Positions 26,961-38,000 of a stretch of DNA of 64,000 nucleotides are shown in pieces (the first letter of the stretch is position 1; every line of letters starts with the position of its first letter). The position numbers were made by a program, and so were the translations under genes. The notes below the pieces were generated by a model. The model was not told the origin of the DNA. It did no database searches and worked only from the letters and a program-made list of their open reading frames with translations. Source of the DNA: Tubulanus polymorphus (lineage: Eukaryota > Nemertea > Palaeonemertea > Tubulaniformes > Tubulanidae); NCBI RefSeq assembly GCF_964204645.1, contig NC_134029.1, positions 19,362,450-19,426,449 on the forward strand. Direction: 5' to 3'.

Positions 26961-29900
26961 TTATGACACTGGTGAATGAATGTCGCTGAATTCGAAACCT
27001 TCTTCCAGTAATAGTTGTAGCGAAAAGAACAGTTCCTTTCTCGGTGGAAGATCTTCCCATTTACACCAAAACCAACCTTTAATTTATGAAAATGTGGAAC
27101 AATTTTTGTAAATACGCGTAGTAGCATCATAAATACAGCTTCTGAAATGATGGCTAAATTTGACATCTCTAAGATATAGAAATAACTGTTAGTTCATTTG
27201 AAACCCACACTGAATCAAGACCTAGTCCCCAACTCATAATAACAGTTAAAACATCAGAAATGAACTTATTTACCCTTGAGTCACAAACTAAGAACTGTTG
27301 AACAGAGTCCAGATTTTTCATTCGAATTCATCTCCCTTAATTCTTAACAATTTCAACATAAAACACTAATTGTATACAACTCACTGTACGATATTGTACA
27401 ACAAGATATCGGCTCGATTTTCTGACCAATCAAATTTAATTGGGTTCGACTGTAAAACTGCTTAAAAAGCTGATGTTGATCGAAAAATGTTGATATTCCA
27501 TTCATAACGAATTCAAACGATCCAAATTTTGTTTACAGACATAATGAACGGCCCGTTATCTCACCTTCGCATCGGTCGGGTTCTGAATTTTCGGGTTCCG
27601 ATTTGAAGTCTACGTCCAATTCTCCGTGCACGACTATATCCAAGTAATGGCGGTCTTCGGCTTTCGAGTACGCGTTCACGGGACGTATGAGAGAAACCGT
27701 CTTCAACTTCAAACCGGTTTCTTCCATAACTTCTCTTGCAGCACAGTCCGCATGATCTTCGCTGTCGATAAATAACGACAATTATATACAAGTTTTCATT
27801 GAAAAAATTTGTGTCAATATCGTGATGAAATGAGTCGAATTCATGAAGCCTTTCAGTGCGATATATAAACCGCACACCCTTCATTGCACCTACCCCTCGG
27901 TGCGGTGTATCCAAGTAATCATTTATTAGTTAAAACCTGCACTGAAAGATGGCAGCACCAGTACTGCTAGGTAGAAGCAATAAAGCAGTACCGGTATGCC
28001 CATTACACATTGAACTGAGGCTTGAGCATTTTGGGGTTTGAAAGGGTTTAGTCTGATAAGTCGTGAAAATGTTAGTCCCAAATTTACTTTTTCCAGTTCA
28101 ATTTACTAATTCTAAGTCAACATACTGGTAAATTGACAACACAATGATTGTTCCAGCTATGACGAGTTAAGCAATTTTGTTGGGAATTAATGAAAGTAGC
28201 TTGAACAGAGCCGTTAAGGCTGTACATGGACGAATCAAATTTTTAGTATAAACCCTAAAACCTAACATAAAAAGATACATCGTTTTTCCATGATTGGTTT
28301 GTTGAAAAAAACTAGGCCAACAAAGATAAATTAACAAGAATTAGATAGGAAGATTGCAATTCCTTAAAGCCTCATTGAATTCTAAAAAAATTATTCTGCT
28401 AAAAGTGTGGCTTCAAAAAATGAGATTTTTGTAGTCTAACAATGAATGTTCCTCCGAAGCCAATTTCCAAACATTCAACATTCATTAATTCAAATACTTA
28501 CAACATTTCTAGACTTCCGCCTGGAAGCTGATATAGTCCGGTTTCTTTAACTTCGCCTTTCCTGCGCCCGAGCAGAACGCAACCGGGATGTTGAGAACTC
28601 GTGACGAAAACGCCGACTCCGATGTGCGGTCGTTTACTTTTGTCGGGTTCCTCACTCGACGTATCGTAACGGGGAGTCGCATTGACGGCAACCGGCGATC
28701 CGAATATACTCCGCGGCTTTTCTTCGAAAGGATTGAAGCCTTGTTTGATGATTATTTTTAAGCAGTAGAATATTTCTTCGGTCGGCGGTAGTTGATTCCA
28801 ATCGCACCAAAACCACTCTGTAACAATAATTATTAATATTTGTTTCTTTTTAACGCTTGACATTAAGCCCAACGCACATGATGCAGGGAAACAGGAAACA
28901 AGTTTCAAAGCAGTTCCCTGTGTCGTGTGGGTTCAGGACTAACTGAGAAACATAGTTTGGGAGACAATGTTTCTGAAGTCATACATGTTTGATTCCGTGT
29001 TTCTATGTTTCTTTGTGTTATACGTTTGGCTTAAAAACAATCTCGAAACTCTTGACAAAAATCTAAAGCAGATAATATTGACAGTTAGTAGAAATAAAAT
29101 TAGTCCAAATATAGTAGAAATTACGCAAACTAGACAGATTTCAGCTGGTTCGTTCTTAGTCCCGATAAAGAAATTTTTAATTTTATTTGGCTGAATGAAA
29201 AAAACGGTTGACTCCTTCTTCATCAGTACCAGTCAAAGGCAGGTAAGTTTCTAAGTTACTAAGGCAGGTTTCGATTGAACATATATTCCGGTATAAGAAT
29301 ACAAATTCCAGATTACGAACTCTCTACTGGCTTTCCATCAGATTTAGAGAATTCCGCAATAGGTAGATCGTATTCTGGTTGAAAGAAGAGAATTCCCGAA
29401 TCGATAGAAACCAATTGAAACCTGCCTCCCAAGACTTTCAATTTGCCCGGTTCACAACTTTGTGAAAGAAACATTTATTCATCATTCCACACTACTGAAC
29501 TACTCAGTAAGACCGAGTCGACTGTTTTTACTTCAATTAATACAAAAAATTGGCTTTATACGAGACATTTGATACGTCACCTTCATTTTTATGCGGTTCC
29601 GTATTCACAGGTTCCGTGGAATGAGATTCATCCAGTTCGCCGCTTATGAAAATGGTGATGTAATGATAATTGGTGTTACACTCAGTTCCGTTGGTGACAC
29701 ATTCGTATTTACAGTTTTTTAGTTTGAGATTTGTCTCTTCAAGCGTTTCGCGCGCGCCACAATCTATCCAATCTTCTCTAAAAGAGTAAATAAAAAATTC
29801 AGATTAATACCAATCATTATATTTCATAGCCCTTTTACCGCTTAAATGTGGCATGCAATTTTATGAAAAAAGATGATTGAGACACAGTTCATTTGTCAGA

Positions 29901-30149
29901 CACTTCAAACAAACCTCATCGAAGTAAAATTAACCTAAGTAATTATGATGTAGTTTGTTTTATTGAATTGTTAGCAACTTCACTTACCCATTTTCTAAGT
30001 GACCTCCAGGTAGTTGATACAGACCAGATCCCATGACAGTCCCTTTTCTTTTACCGAGTAGAACGCAATTAGGATATTTTCTCGACCAGACGAAAACTGC
30101 GATACCAACCATTGGCTGTTTCAGAGTGCTGCTATTATCGTTAGCGTTC
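26961..30149 (-). CDS. Dual-domain NUDT15-like Nudix hydrolase (first exon not found)
   Basis: Nudix enzymes of the NUDT15 type hydrolyse (oxidised or thiolated) nucleoside triphosphates. Exons found: 30149-29988, 29777-29581, 28817-28502, 27761-27565, 27076-26961 (stop TAA). Domain 1 has [28 protein letters not shown], then a Nudix box with RETLEETN and the NUDT15-like tail [15 protein letters not shown] linker of about 40 residues follows in the same exon, then domain 2: [37 protein letters not shown] and [14 protein letters not shown]. Both boxes keep the metal-binding RE..EE; domain 1 has Asn where the consensus has Gly. The two middle exons are both 197 nt with the same phase, which points to an internal duplication inside one gene. 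The open frame runs across the linker, so two separate genes are unlikely. A short N-terminal exon above 30149 is missing. Confidence 0.85.
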
Positions 30150-30846
30150 CTGAAATAGTATGTATCATAAAAAGGTCCATCGACGCATACAGCAGGGGCC
30201 TTTGGGAGGCTTAGATCTGGGCGACATTCCTTTACATCTGCAGGCTCACTGCACTAACTAATCCATGGTGTTCGGAAATCTATCACTTACATTTAAGCAC
30301 ATATTTGAAGTTTGGGAGTAAACTGTACAGATCACTCCCAAACTATAAATACGAGCCCCTGTGTATTAAAGAGTGTATTTTTTGTATGAGGAATCGGATG
30401 TTGAAATCAGAAGAAAATATAGTGTAGGCCTATATAATATTTTCTTCATCAGGTTCAAATCCCTGCCAGGGAAAATTTCAGATTTCTCATACAAAATTGG
30501 TACCAGTTATTTCTTTAGGCGCGTTGGATGCAATTTTTGATTGCTGCGGCCAATTGCCGATTTTTTTTACAGGTTCTAATGTAGCCACAGGGAATTTACT
30601 TAGATTTCATGAAAAACATAGTACAGTATCCAATGAAAAAAGCCATCCAGTAGATTATTGCAGCAGCTTTCACAGCTGCAGTTCCAATGCCACCGCTTTC
30701 TTAGTGACGCAGGTTTGACAGTTACATTTAATATTAGACGGCCAGCATAGTGCGTTGTGAAAGTAAAAGAATGCCAAGATCTGAAAGCAAAGCTAGTATC
30801 ATTAGTTGACAACATTAGACTGGGCTGGCTGTCAATTTTGTACGCT

Positions 30847-31240
30847 GTGGCTATTCGTACGGACCCGTACGGATTACTTTGGAGGCTATTCGTACGGAAC
30901 TAGGAACTGTATGCTAATAACTGTCGCTGAATGGCCGATTAACGCCGCGCATGCGTACAGAGGTGCGCGACTTAGAAAATTCAAGGAAAGTGTGGAGAAT
31001 AGAGTTAGAGAAAAATAGAGCGGGTCAAGTGAGACTCGAACCCGGGCCAGTAAATTTCAGCGCAGCATCATCCTACTAAACCACCGAGCTTGCTGAATGT
31101 TTTAATTAGATATTGGCATTGGCCTAGCCTCACCCTACCCTATCCCTATCCCTTCCCGTAGGATTAATTCCAGGGTAATCCGTACGAGTCCGCACAAATA
31201 GCCTCCGGAATTATTCGTACGTGTCCGTACGAATAGCCAC
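30847..31240. mobile_element. MITE with long terminal inverted repeats
   Basis: The left end (from 30847, GTGGCTATTCGTACGGAC) reappears inverted ending at 31240; similarity continues for about 55-65 bp on each side, including an internal GGAGGCTATT. The element is about 394 bp with no transposase frame. It lies between the Nudix gene and MTHFS and contains a tRNA-like sequence on its minus strand. Confidence 0.75.
31022..31092 (-). pseudogene. tRNA-like sequence inside the MITE
   Basis: On the minus strand an A-box match TGGTTTAGTAGG is followed at normal spacing by a B-box match GGGTTCGAGTC. The acceptor stem does not close over seven pairs, so a working tRNA is unlikely. Either a SINE landed in the MITE or the MITE captured a tRNA. 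Confidence 0.4.
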
Positions 31241-31348
31241 TTCGAATAATTTCGTAATAGTAATCTGGTCATGTTGACAAGTCGAGTAAAACAACAGTAA
31301 GTAAGTCGACAATCACATCACTCCATGGATTAGACTACCTACATAATG

Positions 31349-31459
31349 TTACTGTTTAATCAAATGAACGGTGCTGTTGTCATGTGTTAAGTATTTATGG
31401 ACGGGTGGTTTAGGAGGAGCAGGATACGAATCGAATCGAGTGTTGTTTTTAGTTGTCAT
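31349..31459 (-). CDS. Short open frame upstream of MTHFS, unknown
   Basis: ATG at 31459 opens 36 codons on the minus strand, divergent from MTHFS (31599), with a Pro-rich core DSYPAPPKPPVHKYL. I do not recognise it. It could be a small gene, an exon, or chance. The only support is the ATG, the composition and the divergent position. Confidence 0.2.
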   Translation of the reverse strand: MTTKNNTRFDSYPAPPKPPVHKYLTHDNSTVHLIKQ

Positions 31460-31598
31460 GTCGAAAAATCCATGGCCAACGACCTTCAGATTCACTCCCG
31501 CGTTCCTATGAATTGAATTGAACTTTTCTTCTCAAGGTCGTTGAGCTGATTGTTTATTTTTTGAGGGGTGTCAAAATTTGACAGGCTTTTAAATCGAG

Positions 31599-33882
31599 AT
31601 GGCTTCAATAGCTGCTGCAAAACAGGCTCTTAGAAAACAAGTTAAAACCCTATTGAAACAACTTCAACCGAGTCAAATAATGACTCAATCTAATAAGATT
31701 TGTGAAAAGGTAAGACCGTTTCTTCATGCAACTGTCTCACTCTCAGTCATGACATCTGCATATGTGAGGCCTCAATAATAGTCATCCCCTCTGGTTTATC
31801 TTACTCATTCCCATCTTGACTAATAGGTTAGCCTAGATAAGCACAGCCAGAAGTGACTGTCTATTCTAGTATTATTATCGTCAGGTGCCTTTAGCCCCTA
31901 GTAGGCCCTAGTCTAGTACCGGTACCTAGCCGCTGTTCCCTTGTATTAACTTGTAGGGAACCCGTAATGACTGGTATTCAGATAGTTAGTTACGTAATTG
32001 TTGGTGGTAAGCTTTTTATAATCGGATGGGCTTGGTTTGTGAAAATATCCGATCATGAAACTAAACCACAGACAGGTTACTGACTAGCATTCAGACTACA
32101 TGAGCGCCTAGTCTAGTCCTAGACCCCTTGTCTCTGATAGGGATGGCTTACCAAGATCAGCCGGTCAAACTACGAATCTGAAGGTTCAAATGTTTTGCAC
32201 CAGACTCTGCCTACCGTACAATGCCTTTCAAGGTAGTCAGTAACCAGATCGTAGGAACTCATAGGTCTACCCTGGCTGATGTAGGTGGTAAACTTTTATA
32301 ATAGGATGGATTTATACTAGGCCCTACCAACAAAAATATCTGATCATGAAACGTAACCACTGACAGGTTACCAATTACCTGGCTGCAGTTTGAAAAAAAT
32401 CTTGAAATAAGATTTAAAAATTTTTCCCCCTATCTAGTTGATCGCGCATCCAGATTTCCAGAAGAGTCATCGAATTTCGGTTTACCTCAGCATGACGAAA
32501 GAGGTAAACACCGAAAGAATCTTCGAAGAAATTCTAAAAACCGGGAAGAAATGCTTCATCCCATACTATAAAGGCGACAACATGGAAATGTTGCTGATGA
32601 AATCGCAGGCCGATTACGATTCTCTGCCGGAAACGGCTTGGAAGATAAAACAACCGGCCGATGACGACGTGCAAAACAGAGAAAACGCTTTAAACACAGG
32701 TTTGTTACATGAAAAATAATTGATATATTTTTGATCTATTTCCTAAAAGCTTCTTGATAGAATGAAACAATTAATAATTTGTAACTGAATGTAGATTTTA
32801 ATTCGTAAAAATTTGTCTGTAGATTTGGCAATATCAAGAATATATACAATACATGACCCAGTTCCACAGTTCCTAGTTAAGATTTAACTCGGAGTTAACT
32901 CATTGAAAATGAACTGATTTTAACTCAAGAGTTAACTCTAACTGACAACTGTGGAACTGGGTCCAGTAGACACTGCATTGTCCGGATCATTTGGGGCCAA
33001 ATGGAATTAATTCAGTTTATGAGGAATCTGGATTGAATGTCATATTTTGTATACACCTGGTGCATTTATTTATAGATGGACCAAAAATAATATCTGCATT
33101 GGATCAAAATGCGGGACTATACAGGGTCTAGGCCTACTGTTTATACAACTTGATGCCTTAACAAAGAATCTTAGTTAACCTATGAAAAATTCATACATGA
33201 AAACCATACTGTTCTAGATTCAAGTTTTGGTAAATATGGAACCTCTAAAATCCAGGAACTGCGAAACCCATCAAAATCATATTTTAAAATTTGATGAAAT
33301 TTCATGGCAAGACTTCTTCGAACAGTATACCAGTGTCATAGTAAAATTACTGTCAGCTTAGAGACTGTGGGACACTCAGTGGTTCCTCTCGGCTCAGTCC
33401 ACAGCCAGGACAAATCCTCGCTTTTGTTGCAATTTTTGTTTGGCCAGAATTTTCATGATAGCTTTCAGAAGTAGTAATTGACTAACCTATAGCGGACAAT
33501 CATTAGTTACATACCAGTAGGTATTTCATCAACAAACTTTCGATCATCCAGGAATCACGCAACAAATGGTAAATGTTTGAGGGCAGTTCCAGGCTGCGAA
33601 TTGGACAAAATAAAAACATAAATTAAAACTGATTTCATTTTTAATTTAATTTTGACAGGCGGTTTAGATTTGATCCTCGTACCGGGATTAGCTTTCTCGA
33701 AGGATGGAAACCGTTGCGGTCGCGGGAGAGGTTACTACGATAAATATCTACAGCGTTGCATCGACGAAACGAACAAAACTCCCGTTACGATCGGCCTGGC
33801 ATTCAGCGAACAGATCGTCGACGATGTACCCGTTACGCCTAATGATTTTAAAGTCGATGCGGTTATATACCCAACTGAATAG
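31599..33882 (+). CDS. MTHFS: 5-formyltetrahydrofolate cyclo-ligase
   Basis: This enzyme uses ATP to convert 5-formyl-THF to 5,10-methenyl-THF, returning folinate to the one-carbon pool in the cytosol. Three exons: 31599-31709, 32438-32699, 33659-33882; GT-AG introns in phases 0 and 1 (198 aa; human 203). Exon 1 is the N-terminal helix with AAAKQALRKQVKTLL. Exon 2 has the HRISVYLSM strand and KKCFIPYYKGDNMEML. Exon 3 carries the family signature: LDLILVPGLAFSKDGNRCGR, then GRGYYDKYL (the glycine-rich phosphate/substrate loop) and IGLAFSEQ. All expected motifs are present and intact. A 109-bp MITE sits in intron 2. Confidence 0.95.
32855..32963. mobile_element. 109-bp MITE, perfect 17-bp TIRs
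   Basis: GACCCAGTTCCACAGTT at 32855-32871 is inverted without mismatch at 32947-32963. The interior has several TTAACTC motifs. It lies in MTHFS intron 2; a related copy lies in a POLK intron at 40446-40541. Confidence 0.85.
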
Positions 33883-33902
33883 CGACACGATTACACAATA
33901 AT

Positions 33903-34530
33903 GTTGATCACCTATCAACAATTAATGGTCAAACTCGCTTAAGAGTTGTTGTACAGGAGACTCTGCCTACTGACCATACACCCAACTGAATAGCAATACA
34001 ATTACAAGGCTAAAAAAATTGATACCTTGTTTCTCTGGTCTGCTGAGCTTAAAAGTTGACACGGCTGGCCGCCTATCTACCCTGTACATTACCTTTTCTA
34101 TGATCAATTCTACCATAACAGACCTGGCAGCTATAAAAATGAACTGATTACAGATTTCATTCATTTATATTAAAATGACCTGGCCACTGCGGAGTAACAA
34201 GGTACAATTTTTGTTTAGCCTGATGTTGATCACCTATCAACAAGTAACAGTAAAACTCGCTTAAGAGTCGTTGTACGGGAGATTCTGCCTATTAGCGGTA
34301 CCGGTCGATTCTGTACTCCGTTCAAACCGGTAGCACGATAAAAAGATTTTGTCTCTACCGTTTGCTAAGGCTCAGAAAATGATACCTTGTTTCTCCTAAT
34401 CGGCCGGACCATTTTGTAAACTGCAATAAAATTAGGCGGCTGGCCGGGTCGACTTTTAAGCTCAAAACAGAGATGAGAAACGAGGTTTCTGAAAATCTAT
34501 ACCGGTAACATTTTGCTACCACTATAATAG
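33903..34530 (+). repeat. Direct repeat downstream of MTHFS
   Basis: A segment starting TGTTGATCACCTATCAACAA occurs at about 33903 and again at about 34222, each followed by CTCGCTTAAGAGT and, farther on, by GATACCTTGTTTCTC and a GGCTGGCCG motif. The spacing is near 320 bp, consistent with two tandem or independently inserted copies. The GATACCTTGTTTCTC core is also the end of the element at 13635-14011. Confidence 0.6.
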
Positions 34531-35027
34531 GCAGTGTTGTTGGAACCATCATTACGTTAATGAATTATTCCAAATGACGACTTAGTCTATTGAATCAAGA
34601 CTCAAAAATAAAATGGAGATGATTCCAGTGATGTGATGACTTATTCGGATGACGAATTACATACAATAAGCAAGTTTGATTGTACAGTAAACCTTGCTTA
34701 ATTCAGATCTGATATCACGACTGATGAAATAAATCCAGATTAAACTGAAATCCAGATTACCATGAAAATTGTATTCTACGTATGTTTCAGCGCAAATGGA
34801 TTTTAAATAAATGTCCGGATTAGATCAGGTTAAGCAGGTTTTCCTACCCAAAATAACTGAAAATTATCGTTACATGTACGCAGTATCAGTCATAGTAAAT
34901 AATGTCAGTATGAATGAAAAATGTGCCATAAATCAGTATTAATTGACATGTATATTTTGAAACATAATAAAACATAAACAAATCACGTTAATCTTGAGTT
35001 CCTATTTCTTATTTGGTGGAGAAAATT
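34531..35027. other. Spacer between MTHFS and POLK 3' ends
   Basis: A+T-rich convergent spacer with no gene and no clear minus-strand AATAAA close to the POLK stop. Confidence 0.45.
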
Positions 35028-38000
35028 TCATCTGAAGAAACTGTCGATTGTTGTTGTCTGACTCAACGGCAACAAGTCCATTTTCTTCCGTTTGGCATGA
35101 GATGGTTGGCTTAATGAAAGAGAAGTATTTTTCCTAAGAAAGAAGAAAAACATTCAATTAAAATACCCAATAGATATTCGCACAGTAGACTCGGCATACT
35201 CGGATACATACAATTAAATAGTACGGTATTTCGTAATACATTGTAACTACGTCAACACTAGCTCGTTGAATTAAGAAGCAAGTGTAGAAGGAGCTTGTAT
35301 TGCCTAACTCTGAGTTAAGTCAGACAAATTCTTGAAACAACCAGATTCAGTACAGTAGAATGTGCATAAGTCGGTTCATTTAGGCCAGATGAAATTCATC
35401 CCGTTAATGAGGAATCCTGATAAAACATCAGGTACTACTTACAAATCTTTACATATAGACGGCCTGTCAATAACATCCAAAAATCTGGCTTAAACTGATC
35501 CCGAATTAAGCAGATTTCACCAAAATGTGTACTATAGAAATCGCATATCGTTTAATGTATATACGTAGATATATATGCAGAGATATACGTAGTCATATGA
35601 TAAACAGTCAAGAGTGGGGGCGGGGGGGGGGCGAAGAATTAGTGGATTCAATTGAGATTGACTTGAATACCCCGTTTATCTAAACATATCACATTCTTAC
35701 CGTTTAAGACTGGAGTCGAGCTGTTTCTGCTCTTGCAGTATTGTATGAATAGTTCCTCGGCTCAGACAGCCGTCGACGTGGTCGTTAAACGACGCTAAAT
35801 CTTTCAGTTTAGGTTGCGGCAGATTACATATTGGACAGACGAATCGCTGCGACTGCTCGTCGGCTGCCCGTTCGTCGTCTTCATCGTTAACGAAATTCGA
35901 ACTAATATCCTGACTATCGGTTATCCAAGTTTTAATATCGCAGCCGTTTAGAGACGTGTCTTTCTTTTTCGACGACAGTTGGCTGGAATTTCGTTTTCGT
36001 CGCTTCGTCGTAGCTGGCGGTTGTTTTACTTTGACCTTGGTTTTAGAGATTGTCCGAATTACGCTGATATCCGATTGTTTGTCGTCGCGGTCGGCGACTT
36101 CTCGAGACGACAAACACGCGTCTAAATGATCGTTAAAATCGCGCATCACGTGACAAGTAATGTCGCGATTACACACGGGACACATGTATACAGTTTCGAG
36201 ATTTGTATCAGCGGTGGCGAATTCCAGTTCCGCACGAGCGATCGGACTCGGCAGATCGCAATCCGTAGTCGCGGTGAGATTTTCTACTATCACACCCGGG
36301 CTATCGCTATTTTCGACGTTAGTTTCGGATTTTGAAACCTCATTCGCAATTTCACAATCGCGCAACTGATGATGAGTGTCGGTAACCTTAGAGTCAGTGT
36401 TCTTTATTGCAGAGTCAATAATTTTTGGTTTACTTAGCCCAAGATCGCAGTGCTGGTCCGACATATCTGCATCAGAATTGCGAGCACCGGTCTCGGTTTT
36501 GTTTTCGCTAGTTGAAGGTTCTTTTTCGACATGATTCGACGCAGAGCCTGCTGAAGAATCGTTACCATGTCGAGCAGTAGCCCTTGACGACGAAGCATCC
36601 GCTGAACTCTCATCGTTGGAATCAACTTTGCATGAATCCAGTTCATTGATCCGATGATGATTAACGGTCAAAAGGCTTTTAATCGTTTGCTGTTTAGATC
36701 TGGCTACCGCGTCACCGGCGTTCTGCAGATTTGAAAGTCGGACACCTATTGTTACGACAAAAAAGAAAATTGCGCGTATATTTTGATAATGTAAAACTGT
36801 GTCAGTACATGCTGCATATCTAAAATTCTATGGCACGAATTTTTGTCCGCCATCAGGTTCGAATCTGTGCACGGGACGATGATAAATCAAACCTTAACTA
36901 TAACTTAATTTTTCCGATACATACCCAGTAAACGAATTCGAAGGTATTCCGGCGCGACCCTCTGGATTTCAGTCGTAAGCAGGCGTCTGGCGGCGCAGCA
37001 TATCAACGCGAAATCGTTAGTATAATCGGCCATCGTCAAAGCTCGGGTGCGAATCTCAAAACTGATTGTTTTTAGCTTTATAGTAACTGTTTTGCCCTAG
37101 AATAGAGTGAAACGTTTTTAAATCGTAGACAACTCGAATTGAAAAAAAATTCTCAAATCGGGAACATTGCTTAAAAACTGTTAAATCTAAGCCAAGTTTG
37201 AGGTATAAATTGAGTTTTCACCGTAATTTTTTCTAGTTTAAGATCTTCCACGAGTGCCTCGACGAGCTCAGTGCATTTCGCGAATAGATCTTCAGGTCGA
37301 TACAGTTCGGTGAACGTGCGTTCCGTGCTGATACTCTTTCGTCCTTCATCTCTGAATGAGCAACCAGAAAATGACTCGGATACAGAGCTACATACGTATA
37401 TACATACACTAATCTAGGTAAAATAAAATGGTGAAATATGAGAACGTTGATACTTTCTTCTCGCGCACACATACCTTTCCACTCTAGTCGATCCCAGTCC
37501 TAAGCAGACCCTCAAAAAATAATTGAACGATATTTTCGAGTAGAGATGGTAAACACACGCGAGATTGTTGTAAAGGTCGGTGCAGGTAACGACGCCGATT
37601 GCGCTAAGCATTTTCTCGGTAACTTTTCCGATGCCGCAAATCTATGAAAACACGCAAATACAGGTAGTTATCTCAAACACTGGTCTAGTAACAGTAACAG
37701 TTTCATCGGGTTCATACTAATACGTCACTCCTAGATTTGAGGACTTTCTGCGAAGTATTCAAGAAGAGAAATTACAGAGGCTTACGGTGACTTAGGCATC
37801 AAGTATTCTGATAAAACATTATGAGAAAACAATCTGCGCAACAATTTCTTGTGACGCATTTCCCCCTACCCACATTCGTCCATAAACACAGTGTATAATA
37901 TGTATTGAGCACTAGTTCCCTTTTTTCAAAATTTTAAGTCTATGGATATTTAGGTACTTAGCTGATTACGGCAGGGTTAGGAGTTTAATTTAGGAGTTTC

